Source of the DNA: Chitinivibrionales bacterium
GTDB lineage: Bacteria > Fibrobacterota > Chitinivibrionia > Chitinivibrionales > JANQEN01
Length of the DNA stretch: 42,477 nt
Direction of reading: 5' to 3'
Assembly: GCA_028278335.1 (NCBI GenBank)
Contig: JANQEN010000023.1
Coordinates: forward strand, 1 to 42,477
The notes beneath the pieces are model-generated. The model was not told the DNA's origin, made no database searches, and was given only the letters and a program-made list of their open reading frames with translations. Positions within the stretch are counted from its first letter, which is position 1; each line of letters begins with the position of its first letter. Shown here one piece after another: positions 23,569 to 32,931 of this stretch. The position numbers and the translations under genes are program-made.

Positions 23569-25254
23569 ATGTCTGGTTTTACTGAGCAGATGGCTTTATT
23601 AGAGACATTCTTTACAGAATCGGATAACAGACCAACAATAGAACAGGCTGTTGCCTCTGAAAGAGTTGTAAGTAGCACCTCAATAAAGCTAAGACCCAGT
23701 TTGTCCGTTGATTTGTATGTGAAAAAACGAGGGTGGGTGCACGTGACCGTGCCTGCAGGCACCAGCGCTGGAATCTATGAACCCTCTTCCTTGACACCAA
23801 CTGGAGCAATCCAGACCAAAGAGAAGAAGATCTTTGATAAAGATATTAAAGCCAAATTAATAGGTTCTGCTCCTGATCCGGTTAAAGTAGATCAGATGCT
23901 TGAGGAGCTTAATCGATCATATCCCAAGCGATCCGATGGAGTAGACACTCCCTTTTCTCGAATAGGTGGATCAACAGCAACAGCTACATCTTTGGCAACA
24001 GTGTTGGCACTGGCTCGCAGTGCCGGTGTTTCCGATGAGGTGGCAATACATTTTCTGTATAACAGAATAGCAAAGAGCAATACACTTCCTATGGCCAAGC
24101 GAATGTCTCTTCCGGTATTTATGTCGAAGATTGCTGATGGCGGCTCTCATGGCGCCAAAGACAATAGGGGTCGACCCCTTAACCCTATCCAGGAATTTCT
24201 CTTTATCCCCTTAGGATACACAACCTTTACGGATGCTCTTGCAGCAACCATGGAGGTGACTGCTCGGTTCTGGCGATTGATTAAGGAGAAGAACTTCGAA
24301 ATCAGCATTGGTGCTGAAGGGGGGATTGTCTCTGCCCAGCTTACCTCAGCGATCCAGGTGTTACACCTAATGAGTCTGGCAATTCAAGGAAATGGCAGAG
24401 GTGAGCGGCCTCTTTTGGGCATGTTTATTGGACTTGATGTAGCAGCCGGTGAGTTATATGACTATGAGGATGCTCCTGGTAAATATTATCTAGGTAAAGA
24501 TGGACAGACCCTATTTGGCAATGCCTATGTTGACTATAAGAAACTTACTATCTACTATCAGAAACTGTATCAGGCTTTTCCTATCATATCAATTGAGGAT
24601 CCCTTTGCAGACGACAAAGTCTGTTTGAAACATTGGCGCTACGGCTTTCCCCGTATGAATGAGGAGGTGCTTGTGGTAACCGATGACTTATCGGTAACTC
24701 AGCCTGATCGGGTGACCATGGCCACAAAGTGGGGTGTGGGCGGACTGTTGACAAAGGTTAATCAGGCCGGCTCCTTTACCAGAGCTGCGTTAGCAATGCA
24801 GATTGCAGACAAACATGGCTGGATGCGTATTCTCTCACACCGCAGTAGTGAGGCTGCAGAATTTGCCTTTGAATCGATCCTGGCCTGTGCTGTGGGAAGT
24901 GAGTTCTGTAAAGTTACTGTTGGCAGTATTGAAGGTGGTGGTGGCGGTCGAGAGGCTCGTGTGAATTGGTTATGTAATGCCAATGCCCTGTGGCAGTCGA
25001 TCTTAGGCAACGTAAAGCGTGGCAATCCTGATTATGCTCTGTGGAAACAGTTTTGGGGAGATACAATTCCCTCAAAAAAGCGTTCGTCAGGGTTACCCTA
25101 TCAGGGTGCTCTTTTGCAAGAAATGAACAATCCACCCCTATGGCTAAAACGAGTAAAGAAGGAGATTGCTAAACGGCAAAAACTGACGAAGCAAGGTGCA
25201 TCATCTTCTATTACATTGCACCAGTTGGAGCAGTCTTGGGAAGTACTCACCTAA
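23569..25254 (+). CDS. divergent, enlarged enolase homologue
   Basis: A 561-residue member of the enolase family (2-phosphoglycerate to phosphoenolpyruvate), about 130 residues longer than usual. Magnesium ligands are at Asp290 (IGLDVAAGE), Glu343 (SIEDPF) and Asp372 (VTDDLSVTQ). The catalytic Lys is Lys396 (LTKVNQAGS), the SHRSS motif holds His424-Arg425-Ser426, and His194 and Glu250 match GGSHG and AEGG. Departures are large: the SRGNPT and SGAST segments become SIKLRPSL and PAGTSAG, a basic insert follows His194 (KDNRGRP), and the KTG...R.ER segment is replaced by KVTVGSIEGGGGGREAR, so the second active-site Lys is displaced or lost. An extra C-terminal extension is basic. It could be the cell's only enolase or a paralogue with a changed substrate. 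Confidence 0.85.
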   Translation: MSGFTEQMALLETFFTESDNRPTIEQAVASERVVSSTSIKLRPSLSVDLYVKKRGWVHVTVPAGTSAGIYEPSSLTPTGAIQTKEKKIFDKDIKAKLIGSAPDPVKVDQMLEELNRSYPKRSDGVDTPFSRIGGSTATATSLATVLALARSAGVSDEVAIHFLYNRIAKSNTLPMAKRMSLPVFMSKIADGGSHGAKDNRGRPLNPIQEFLFIPLGYTTFTDALAATMEVTARFWRLIKEKNFEISIGAEGGIVSAQLTSAIQVLHLMSLAIQGNGRGERPLLGMFIGLDVAAGELYDYEDAPGKYYLGKDGQTLFGNAYVDYKKLTIYYQKLYQAFPIISIEDPFADDKVCLKHWRYGFPRMNEEVLVVTDDLSVTQPDRVTMATKWGVGGLLTKVNQAGSFTRAALAMQIADKHGWMRILSHRSSEAAEFAFESILACAVGSEFCKVTVGSIEGGGGGREARVNWLCNANALWQSILGNVKRGNPDYALWKQFWGDTIPSKKRSSGLPYQGALLQEMNNPPLWLKRVKKEIAKRQKLTKQGASSSITLHQLEQSWEVLT

Positions 25255-25310
25255 TAATATGATTGTTGTAATTGAGATATTCTGCGTGATAAATCAGAGC
25301 AAAAGGGTTA

Positions 25311-25874
25311 GTGTGTAAAACAATGAAGGCACTGGAATTTGTCATTAATGATGAAATTTACAGAGAGGTTATTCTGTCCAGGATTCCCAAGGCACAGAAG
25401 TTTCTCTGGATAGCAACCGCTGATATTAAAGACCTTTATGTGGAGAAAAACACCCGTTTTGTACCCTTTTTAGAGACGCTTTCTGATTTGGTTACCCAAA
25501 ATGTTTCAGTTCGTCTTATGCATGCCAAAGAGCCGGGGCCGGCTTTTAGAAAGGACTTTGATAACTATCCCAATCTGATTGAGGGAATTGAGCGTATTCT
25601 TTGCCCTCGAGTCCATTTTAAAACTATTGTTGTTGATGGTATGGTTGCCTATATGGGGAGTGCCAATCTTACCGGAGCGGGAGTTGGGGCAAAGAGTAGT
25701 GAAAATCGTAATTTTGAGAATGGTATCATCACCACTGATAGTGAACTGATAGAGAATATAATGGATCAGTTTGATAGTGTATGGCGGGGAGATTGGTGTG
25801 AAAGCTGTGGAAGAAAAAAGTTTTGTGCTGATTATGCGGATGTCTCTTTTGGTGAGGGGAACACTCCTCAATGA
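25311..25874 (+). CDS. PLD-like protein with one HKD motif and a Cys-rich tail
   Basis: A 187-residue protein with a single phospholipase D motif, HFKTIVVDGMVAYMGSANLTGAG (His-x-Lys-x4-Asp followed by GSxN), around residue 105. One-HKD proteins of this size normally dimerise to form the active site and include nucleases of the Nuc type. The C-terminus carries CESCGRKKFCAD, three cysteines that could bind zinc. No signal peptide is present, so it is probably cytoplasmic. The start is uncertain: GTG at 25311 has a purine stretch only three bases away, and ATG at 25323 is 15 bases from it. The 3' end overlaps sdhC by 4 bases (ATGA), so it is co-transcribed with the succinate dehydrogenase operon for no obvious metabolic reason. 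Confidence 0.78.
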   Translation: MCKTMKALEFVINDEIYREVILSRIPKAQKFLWIATADIKDLYVEKNTRFVPFLETLSDLVTQNVSVRLMHAKEPGPAFRKDFDNYPNLIEGIERILCPRVHFKTIVVDGMVAYMGSANLTGAGVGAKSSENRNFENGIITTDSELIENIMDQFDSVWRGDWCESCGRKKFCADYADVSFGEGNTPQ

Positions 25875-26242
25875 AACTTATCAAGGGCTATAGAAAGGAG
25901 ATTGGTTATTGCACCTTTGTAATGCAACGATTTTCAGGCTTCGCCCTAATTTTTTATGTTGTTGCACATCTATCTCATCTTGTCTTGCTTACCATGGGTG
26001 AGGCAGTGTATAATCGAGTGGTTGTTCTATTACGGTCTCCAGTGATGCTTCTTTTAGAGGGTTTGGTTGTAGTAGCTATACAATTTCATATATTAAACGG
26101 GATTCGATTACTGCTTATTAATGGAGGTATTTGGCTTGACGATCAGCAAGATATGGCTTGGGTGGTTCTTGCTGCGATACTTATACTTTTTATATACCAT
26201 TTTGTTCCCCTGGTTGAACAATATATCGGACCGCTGTTGTAG
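25871..26242 (+). CDS. sdhC: succinate dehydrogenase cytochrome b subunit (SdhC-like)
   Basis: A 123-residue membrane-anchor subunit with three membrane helices. It has the expected TFVMQRFSGFALI start, His residues in VVAHLSHLV, and QFHILNGIRLLL, the family's heme-ligating H-x-x-x-G-x-R motif. It overlaps the PLD gene by 4 bases. Its place before SdhD, SdhA and SdhB fixes the assignment more firmly than its sequence. Confidence 0.85.
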   Translation: MKLIKGYRKEIGYCTFVMQRFSGFALIFYVVAHLSHLVLLTMGEAVYNRVVVLLRSPVMLLLEGLVVVAIQFHILNGIRLLLINGGIWLDDQQDMAWVVLAAILILFIYHFVPLVEQYIGPLL

Positions 26243-26298
26243 AGAAATAAGGGAAAAGAGGATTATGACAGCATTAGGGGTAGGAAAGAGATTACGCC

Positions 26299-26649
26299 AT
26301 GAAGCATAGACTCTTTGGGCAACCGATGTTTGGATGGTGGTATCAGCGGATTGCTGCTCTGCTCCTTGTGGGGCTCCTTACTATTCATATTCACTTTATT
26401 AAGCAACGATTCTGGGCTGCCGGCACCATGCGTTATGATGACATGGTGGCAACTCTGAGGAATCCCTGGTGTAAAGTTTTGGAAATGTTGTTCCTCTTTT
26501 TTGCACTAAGCCATGGTGGTATTGGTGTGTATGGGGTATGTAAACAGTATTGGTTTTTTAAAAGTCACCCCAGAGTGCTCAAAGGATTACTTTGGGTCGT
26601 TGGGTGTGCCATGTATTGTCTGGCAGCACTGATTATACTACCTATTTAA
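26299..26649 (+). CDS. sdhD: succinate dehydrogenase membrane subunit (SdhD-like)
   Basis: A 116-residue second anchor subunit with three membrane helices (WYQRIAALLLVGLLTIHIHFI, then MLFLFFALSHGGIGVYGV). The ALSHGGIG motif carries the probable heme- or quinone-site His. GGAAAGAG lies about 10 bases upstream. It begins 56 bases after sdhC; that gap holds a 14-codon frame that overlaps its start, probably without meaning. Two separate anchor proteins resemble the Escherichia-type rather than the single-subunit cytochrome b558 type. Confidence 0.8.
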   Translation: MKHRLFGQPMFGWWYQRIAALLLVGLLTIHIHFIKQRFWAAGTMRYDDMVATLRNPWCKVLEMLFLFFALSHGGIGVYGVCKQYWFFKSHPRVLKGLLWVVGCAMYCLAALIILPI

Positions 26650-26663
26650 GCTGAGATGACGCA

Positions 26664-28382
26664 ATGATTCCTGTAGTTGAAAAACATTCTGTAGATGCTC
26701 TTATTGTTGGTTCTGGTATCGCTGGTTTACAAGCAGCATTACAGTTAGCTCCAGAGGCTTCAGTTGCGGTTCTCTCTAAAGTCTACCCCTTGCGATCTCA
26801 CTCCTGTGGGGCTCAGGGTGGTATTGCAGCTTCGCTCGGTAATTGTGGCGAAGACGCTACTCAATGGCATGCCCACGACACAATTGTTTCCGGAAGAGGT
26901 CTTTCAGATAATTTGGCGGTTACTTTTTTAGCTGAGCACGCCAATAAAACTATTATTGAATTAGAACGTTTAGGAGTTCCCTTTTCGAGAAATGAACAGG
27001 GACTGATTATGCAAAGAGTCTTTGCCGGTCACAGGCATGACTTTGGAAAGGGGCCTCTGGCTCGAGCCTGTTTTGCAGCTGATCGTACAGGTCATGCTAT
27101 TTTGTCAACTCTTTGGGAAGAGGCTCTTCGAAGGAAGGTTCCCTTTTATAATGAGTTTTTAGCATTAAACCTTATTATTGAAAAACAGGAGTGCCAAGGC
27201 CTTTTAGCATGGGATATCCGTAGAGGTGGGTATCACCTCTTCCGAACAAAGACTCTTTTGTTGGCCACTGGAGGATATGCAAGGATATTTGCAGTTAGCT
27301 CCAATCCCATTGCCAATTCCGGTGATGGACAGGCAATGGTTTTGCGAGCAGGATTAGAGCTGGAAGATTTGGAGTTTGTTCAGTTTCATCCTACGGGATT
27401 GTTCGGAAGAGGCACACTTATTTCCGAGGCTGCCCGTGGTGAAGGTGGATACCTGATCAATGGTGAGGGAAATCGGTTTATGCTTTCAGCTTCCCCAGAA
27501 TTTGGGGAACTTGCTCCTCGAGATTATGTAACACGGGCAATTAACCAAGAGCTTGTAGAGGGGCGAGGTATTGATGGCTTGGGTAAAGTCCACTTAGATA
27601 TTCGACACCTTGGAGAAGAACTCATTGAATCTCGACTATCCCAGATTCGCGAGCTCTGCTTTAAGTTGGCCAATTGTGATCCTGTGCATGCGCCTATTTC
27701 GGTTTGTCCCACAGCCCACTATGCTATGGGTGGTATACCGACCTCTTTTCAGGGAGAGGTACTATTCCAGAACGATCCTGTGTTGGGTTTATTTGCTGCA
27801 GGGGAATGTGCCTGTGTGTCAATACATGGAGCAAATCGTTTGGGGTGCAATTCTTTATTAGAGGCTGCAGTTTTTGGAAAACAGGCTGGGATTGCCATGC
27901 AAAGAGGTATAAAAAAATCAAATTCCTTTCCTATTGTCAAAGATGCTGCCCTTGGAACGGTGTTAGGCTCTAATGAGAAGCTCATGAAGAGAGAGGGAGA
28001 TGAATCGGCGGTTGCAATAAAGGAAAGTCTACAAAAGGTAATGATGGAGAGCTGTGGTATTCGTCGCAGTGAGAACAACATGCGGGCTTGTGTAGAGAAA
28101 ATTCGTACTCTTAAAGAGCAATGTGATTATTGCGCTATAAAGGGTGATTCCTTGCCGTGGAACATGTCCTTGGTGGAAGCTATTGAGTTGGGTAACATGC
28201 TGGATATTGCCCAGGGAGTTGCTTTGTCAGCGTTAGAGAGAAAAGAGTCACGCGGTGCCCACTATCGGCTTGATTTTCCGGAGATAGACAATAGGGATTG
28301 GCAAAAACATACATTATTTAAAAAAAACGGTAATGACTTTAAAATTACCTTTAAACCAGTACATCAATCATCAGATGTATAG
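26664..28382 (+). CDS. sdhA: succinate dehydrogenase / fumarate reductase flavoprotein subunit
   Basis: A 572-residue FAD subunit oxidising succinate to fumarate or the reverse. The dinucleotide fold is [19 protein letters not shown] near residue 10, and the covalent-FAD His is in [15 protein letters not shown]. The substrate site shows [22 protein letters not shown] and the catalytic Arg region [10 protein letters not shown]. The FAD-adenine end is [23 protein letters not shown]. The helical and capping domains follow in normal order. The gene starts 14 bases after sdhD. Direction (SDH or FRD) cannot be decided; the four-gene arrangement CDAB favours SDH. Confidence 0.96.
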   Translation: MIPVVEKHSVDALIVGSGIAGLQAALQLAPEASVAVLSKVYPLRSHSCGAQGGIAASLGNCGEDATQWHAHDTIVSGRGLSDNLAVTFLAEHANKTIIELERLGVPFSRNEQGLIMQRVFAGHRHDFGKGPLARACFAADRTGHAILSTLWEEALRRKVPFYNEFLALNLIIEKQECQGLLAWDIRRGGYHLFRTKTLLLATGGYARIFAVSSNPIANSGDGQAMVLRAGLELEDLEFVQFHPTGLFGRGTLISEAARGEGGYLINGEGNRFMLSASPEFGELAPRDYVTRAINQELVEGRGIDGLGKVHLDIRHLGEELIESRLSQIRELCFKLANCDPVHAPISVCPTAHYAMGGIPTSFQGEVLFQNDPVLGLFAAGECACVSIHGANRLGCNSLLEAAVFGKQAGIAMQRGIKKSNSFPIVKDAALGTVLGSNEKLMKREGDESAVAIKESLQKVMMESCGIRRSENNMRACVEKIRTLKEQCDYCAIKGDSLPWNMSLVEAIELGNMLDIAQGVALSALERKESRGAHYRLDFPEIDNRDWQKHTLFKKNGNDFKITFKPVHQSSDV

Positions 28383-28410
28383 GATGTAAAAATTTATAGG
28401 GCAAATATCA

Positions 28411-29118
28411 ATGAATTATACCTTTTCAATACTTAGATATGACCCTCAAGATTCGGGCCAGTCAAGGGTTGATACTTTTTCTCTTGCTATACAGGATGAT
28501 TGGACCATTCTTGATTGCCTTCACAAAATACGCGCCCATCATGATGCGACACTGAGCTTTAGACGTTCCTGTACCAATGGAATTTGTGGTTCCTGTGCCA
28601 TGAATATCAATGGGGTGAATAGATTAGCCTGTGAAGTCATGGTAAGCTCTTTAAAAAAGAAAAGGGTAACGCTCAAACCGCTGTTGGGGTTTACGGTGAT
28701 TAAAGATTTGGTAGTAGATTTGGATCCCTTTTTTAGTGGTATTGAGGAGATTGTTCAAAGAATTGAGTCTTTGGATAAGAGATCATTTCCACAGGAGCGA
28801 AAACAGAGTCCTAAGGAGCGGGAAAAGCTCGATGGACTATACGAGTGCATTTCCTGTGGTGCCTGTACATCAGCATGTCCAACCTTTTGGAAAAACAGTA
28901 CCTTTATCGGTCCAGCAGCGTTGTTGCGTGCTTTAAGATTCGTGGAGGACTCAAGAAATCAATCCAAGGATTCTCTTATTAATCATGTAAATGGTGATCG
29001 TGGTCCTTGGGAGTGCCAGGCAATATTCAACTGTGTAGAGGCCTGTCCAAAGGGATTGAATCCAGCAAAAGCAATTCAAGCACTAATACATCGCATATTC
29101 AAAGGAAATTTGGCATAG
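28411..29118 (+). CDS. sdhB: succinate dehydrogenase / fumarate reductase iron-sulfur subunit
   Basis: A 235-residue electron-transfer subunit. The N-terminal ferredoxin domain binds [2Fe-2S] through SCTNGICGSCAMNING and a following Cys (LACEV). The C-terminal domain holds CISCGACTSACP for the [4Fe-4S] cluster and the [3Fe-4S] ligands in WECQAIFNCVEACPKGLNP. All expected cysteines are present and the length is normal. It starts 28 bases after sdhA and closes the operon. Confidence 0.96.
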   Translation: MNYTFSILRYDPQDSGQSRVDTFSLAIQDDWTILDCLHKIRAHHDATLSFRRSCTNGICGSCAMNINGVNRLACEVMVSSLKKKRVTLKPLLGFTVIKDLVVDLDPFFSGIEEIVQRIESLDKRSFPQERKQSPKEREKLDGLYECISCGACTSACPTFWKNSTFIGPAALLRALRFVEDSRNQSKDSLINHVNGDRGPWECQAIFNCVEACPKGLNPAKAIQALIHRIFKGNLA

Positions 29119-29128
29119 AGGAAGAATT

Positions 29129-29260
29129 ATGCTTATATTAAATAATGTTACACTGTTTAGTATTAACTACTTAACTTCTGTGAACAATGGGCGGGCGACA
29201 AATTCCTCACGAATAGTACATGATTTGAGGGTGTCACCATACTGTGGTACCAACGATTAG
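29129..29260 (+). CDS. possible small protein, 43 residues
   Basis: An ATG with GAGGAAG about 5 bases upstream opens 10 bases after the sdhB stop and runs 43 codons to TAG. The translation starts MLILNNVTLFSINYLTS and ends SPYCGTND. I do not recognise it and it has no membrane helix. The ribosome site and the position in the sdh operon are the only support; otherwise this gap (29119-29284) looks non-coding. Confidence 0.25.
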   Translation: MLILNNVTLFSINYLTSVNNGRATNSSRIVHDLRVSPYCGTND

Positions 29261-29284
29261 CAAAAGAAAGAAATATTTAGCTGA

Positions 29285-30466
29285 ATGGTTATTGGGGATA
29301 ATCAATTTACACTATTATTTCGGGGACAATATTTTAAAAGTATTCTAAAAACTATAATACTTTTCCTGACTATTGCCCTTTTTGGAACGAATGTCCAATC
29401 ACAGGTAGTGCCCTTTTACCCCATAGAACTGTTCTTCTGTCCTGTAGGGTATACCAACAATATCCCCGGTAATCCCATAGGCAACTACAACACCTTTTCT
29501 TCCTTCAAGATGGTCCTTAATAAGGATTTACCCGCACCGGAGCGATTTTCTAATACCATATCTATAGTCTCAAATATCATCAAATATCATGATGTGACCA
29601 AGGCGGTTGACTATCACCCTTTTGCTTTGAGCCCTATTTTGACTACCCATTTTTTTGCTACTGATATATTCACCCTGGGTATGGATGTTGTTGGTGATGT
29701 AGAGTTTCTCCCCGGCACAAATAGCGGTGGCTCTACCTTTAGCTATCAAAATTATCGCTTTCGTCTCCGTCCCTTTCATTATTTGATTGTAACCCCTTCA
29801 CTAATCGCACAGCAGGTGTTTACTTATGGAAGGAGTTTCAATTCCGACGAGTCAGCCCGTTTAAATAGTGATGACCAGTTGGAGTTGATTTCCAATGACT
29901 ATACTATCATGAAATATCAGTTAAAGAGCATCTATTTTACCAAGTTTCATACTCGCATTTTTCTCATTCCCTACTTCTTTATTACCCAATACCATGACAT
30001 AGCAATCAATAAGCAGAAAAAGATAGATAGGAGCTTGCAAAAACTTCGGGAAGAGGGGTACGGCCTCACCTTTGGAATGCGATATATGACCTTTACCTGG
30101 GGATTTGCCGAAGGCTCCTTTGAGGTTGAGCGTAATGTTGATAAAGCAACCGGTGGTAACACCTACACAAAAATCAAGCTAAACGCTAAATGGGAAAATC
30201 AATATTTTACTGAACGGTTTGGCTACCTTTTTAGCTTTGATTTTATTCGGCACATTTCTGATGACAATCTCCTTGATCTAAAAAACCAATTTGATGGTGA
30301 CCCGCAATTGGGACGCATTGAATTGCGAGGTGATATCATGCCCATATTCAATGTAAACCGAAATGTGAGTATTCGACCAGAGTTTGATATCATTTATCGT
30401 GATTTTACTGATAGACCGAGTGTAACTAAATATCGATACTGGCTACACCTTCATGTTCTTTTGTAA
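29285..30466 (+). CDS. predicted outer-membrane beta-barrel protein
   Basis: A 393-residue exported protein. After a charged N-terminus comes a hydrophobic signal stretch (ILKTIILFLTIALFGTNVQSQ, cleavage about residue 39). The rest alternates aromatic and polar residues in strands such as YRFRLRPFHYLIVTPSLIAQ and YRYWLHLHVLL, and ends in a hydrophobic strand typical of barrels. An opening motif (FCPVGYTNNIPGNPIGNYN) may be a surface loop. I do not recognise the family. It begins 167 bases after sdhB and leads the plus-strand envelope locus. No good Shine-Dalgarno is seen. Confidence 0.6.
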   Translation: MVIGDNQFTLLFRGQYFKSILKTIILFLTIALFGTNVQSQVVPFYPIELFFCPVGYTNNIPGNPIGNYNTFSSFKMVLNKDLPAPERFSNTISIVSNIIKYHDVTKAVDYHPFALSPILTTHFFATDIFTLGMDVVGDVEFLPGTNSGGSTFSYQNYRFRLRPFHYLIVTPSLIAQQVFTYGRSFNSDESARLNSDDQLELISNDYTIMKYQLKSIYFTKFHTRIFLIPYFFITQYHDIAINKQKKIDRSLQKLREEGYGLTFGMRYMTFTWGFAEGSFEVERNVDKATGGNTYTKIKLNAKWENQYFTERFGYLFSFDFIRHISDDNLLDLKNQFDGDPQLGRIELRGDIMPIFNVNRNVSIRPEFDIIYRDFTDRPSVTKYRYWLHLHVLL

Positions 30467-30493
30467 ATAAAATGTCAAAGGAAGCGATAGATA

Positions 30494-31531
30494 GTGAGTA
30501 ACAATACCCGTAATATAAGGATAAGACAGTCTACAAGAAGAATCCCACTGGTATTTCTGTGTCTCTTAGTGTTCTTTATTTGCACCCTCTTTGCACAAGA
30601 GACTGCCACAGTTGATTCCATGATTGTTTCTGACGAGGTGGAGCAAACAAATAGTATTGATGAGCTTGATACTGATACTGCTACTGCTACGAATACTAAT
30701 ACTGTAGAGGAAGTAACCAACGATTCCGAGGAAAGCAGTGAGGACGAGCAGTTTGAGAATCCTTTTCTGTTAGGAGAGGAAACTGTTGATCAAAATGAGG
30801 AAGTTGGTGCAGATAGTGCTACCGGGAGTGAAGCGACATTTCTTCAAGGAAGCGAAGAGAGTGAAGTGTCGGAGCAAAGAGGAGGGATTGACCTGCTGGT
30901 TGATCTTGCTATTGGAGCGAACTTCTCACAATTTACCATTGAACCCAGCTATATTCAATCAGAGGGGAAGCCAACCTATCTCTTTGATGTGGGTGCCATG
31001 GTTCCCTTTGCAAACATTCTCTTTGCCAAAGTTGGATTTCGCTATGTGCAACTCTCCTGTGATAAATCGGTCTTCGACACAACCGATACTGAACCACCAA
31101 CCATATTCTCCGAGCTTCAAACCCAGGAGTTTATGGCCTTTGCCTCGGTCCCCATTAAGTTTGGTCTGCGCTTTGAGCTGAACCTTTTTACTCCCTATGT
31201 GTATGTTGATGTAGAGCCGGCCTATCTACTTGCTGGCGGGCAGTTTGTAACCGAGAAGACGCGGACGGTTTTTCCTGAAGGATTTGAACTGAGCACCCAA
31301 TCGGATGCGACCATCAATACCACTGACCTGCGTGAGCGGTACCAGGTATTTCTTGGCGGTGGCCTGGGTCTTGAATTTTCCTATGGCTATGGCTATGTGT
31401 ACGTTGATGGAGCCGTTCAGTATGTGCTCAGAGAAACTAATCCCATAAGGGATCTTAAAAGTAAACCGCGTCAACTTTCTAGCAGGATACTCTTCTTTCC
31501 CATATCCCTAGGTCTAAGGTTTTACTTATGA
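30494..31531 (+). CDS. predicted outer-membrane protein with acidic Thr/Glu-rich N-terminal region
   Basis: A 345-residue exported protein. The signal peptide is preceded by an Arg-rich stretch (IRIRQSTRR) and ends near FAQETA. Residues about 37-130 are a low-complexity Asp/Glu/Thr/Ser region, followed by a C-terminal barrel-like part with strands such as VDLAIGANFSQFTIEP, LGLEFSYGYGYVYVDGAVQYV and a last strand ending SLGLRFYL (a terminal aromatic then Leu). It resembles OmpA/OprF-style small barrels but no family is recognised. The start is GTG with AAAGGAAG upstream. Its stop overlaps the next gene by 4 bases. Confidence 0.6.
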   Translation: MSNNTRNIRIRQSTRRIPLVFLCLLVFFICTLFAQETATVDSMIVSDEVEQTNSIDELDTDTATATNTNTVEEVTNDSEESSEDEQFENPFLLGEETVDQNEEVGADSATGSEATFLQGSEESEVSEQRGGIDLLVDLAIGANFSQFTIEPSYIQSEGKPTYLFDVGAMVPFANILFAKVGFRYVQLSCDKSVFDTTDTEPPTIFSELQTQEFMAFASVPIKFGLRFELNLFTPYVYVDVEPAYLLAGGQFVTEKTRTVFPEGFELSTQSDATINTTDLRERYQVFLGGGLGLEFSYGYGYVYVDGAVQYVLRETNPIRDLKSKPRQLSSRILFFPISLGLRFYL

Positions 31532-32865
31532 TCAACAATAGGAATCTCTTCTGGATAGGGCTGCTCTGTACCTCTCTGTTGTATTACCACTGTAATACAG
31601 TTCCCGATAGTGTTACCATTACTGACGATTCCTTCAAGCCTGTTGAGAATAACCTCTATGTAAAGGATGATACCCTCTTTTTATTTAGTGGAAATATTGG
31701 TACCAAACTCTCCTTTACCGGATCAAAATCCTGCACAACCCTTGTAAATGGCACTGTTGAATCTACCGCCTTACACCAACCCTTTTATAGAACCATCACA
31801 ACCGCTGATAAGGGCATATTAGACGCCGATGATTCAACCTATGGATTAATGGAATTTACTGTAGATGATATTAATTTTCTAAAAATATTTTTGGTTGATA
31901 TAAGAGATTCCAACAGCTTTGTCGGTGCACGGGTAAAGGAGAAAATGGGCAATGATCGTTTTAATATCATTGCTGCCTATACTGACCAAAAACAGTTGAC
32001 CGTAAAGGATAAACAGGATATCATAGCAGCCATAAATGTATATCTTGCAGATTCTACCTTTTATATGAATTACAAACCAGCCATTTACTCCCTACTTGCG
32101 TTTTCTGATCTCTTTGACACACTTAAAGCTGATGTAAACATGATGGTGCAGAACAACTATTTTCTTGATACCAGCGGATCAGTAGATCCTGGTGTATCAC
32201 AAATGCAAAAGAATGAGATACATTGGTTTAATTGGCGAATCTTTGCTAAGTATTTTAATGTAGACGGTGATGGTACTAATAAGACTGTATTTTATGAATA
32301 TCCTGCATCCGGTCGTCTTTTCAAAGTCTCTTTTAAAGAGGGTGCCGATACATCGGCAATGAGTGAAGTGATTCGCTATTTTGAAATCAATAACAAACAG
32401 ATTAGCCAGGTTGCCTTTAAAAACAAATTTGGTCTCTATACTGAGAAAAGTGCTCAGTTTGACACAAAGGTACATGACTACATCTTTGCCACGACGTCCC
32501 ATTGGAAAATTACCCCGTTCTTTACCATGGAAGAATTACCCTTTCTTGGCGGTGTTGAACTCACACAGAATGATGTCAAAGGGAGAGCTACCATGCAATA
32601 TCAAGGGTATTCTTCATTTAAAGACACGGTGTTCTACTCCCTTAATTGCTACTATGCAATTAATAAAACAATTCAGGCGGGAGATTCCTATACTGTGGTC
32701 AATGGGGCAGTTTCAATGAAAGTTTCATACGGAAAAACGTCCACTACCGATGATAGGGGGCAGATACTCTCCTGGAATACCGATGTGTACTTAAAGGCAA
32801 GCAATCTAACCCGGGATAGGATTGTTGAATATAAGGAATATAAAAAATTTAGTAGAGATAATTAG
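31528..32865 (+). CDS. lipoprotein A of a tandem paralogous pair
   Basis: A 445-residue exported protein with a lipoprotein-type signal (GLLCTSLLYYHC, modified Cys near 22, with an unusual His at -1). No known domain is recognised. It shares with the next gene the motifs SCTTLVNGTVES/RCTTLVNGTITD, a YRTIT/LRTIT segment and the later RYFEINNKQISQVAFKNK/RYFKMNDSIIAQVAFKEK, so the two genes arose by duplication; this copy has an extra central region (about residues 110-250). ATGA overlap with the upstream outer-membrane gene indicates translational coupling. Confidence 0.65.
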   Translation: MINNRNLFWIGLLCTSLLYYHCNTVPDSVTITDDSFKPVENNLYVKDDTLFLFSGNIGTKLSFTGSKSCTTLVNGTVESTALHQPFYRTITTADKGILDADDSTYGLMEFTVDDINFLKIFLVDIRDSNSFVGARVKEKMGNDRFNIIAAYTDQKQLTVKDKQDIIAAINVYLADSTFYMNYKPAIYSLLAFSDLFDTLKADVNMMVQNNYFLDTSGSVDPGVSQMQKNEIHWFNWRIFAKYFNVDGDGTNKTVFYEYPASGRLFKVSFKEGADTSAMSEVIRYFEINNKQISQVAFKNKFGLYTEKSAQFDTKVHDYIFATTSHWKITPFFTMEELPFLGGVELTQNDVKGRATMQYQGYSSFKDTVFYSLNCYYAINKTIQAGDSYTVVNGAVSMKVSYGKTSTTDDRGQILSWNTDVYLKASNLTRDRIVEYKEYKKFSRDN

Positions 32866-32931
32866 CTAGGCTCTTTAAGGTTTTTGTTGAAGTAAACGTA
32901 CTATAATTAAAACATACGATTAGATAGACAG

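Noticed and set aside
26265..26309. 14-codon frame overlapping the sdhD start, possible leader peptide
   Set aside because: No attenuator-like structure or repeated codon is seen; the overlap alone is weak evidence.
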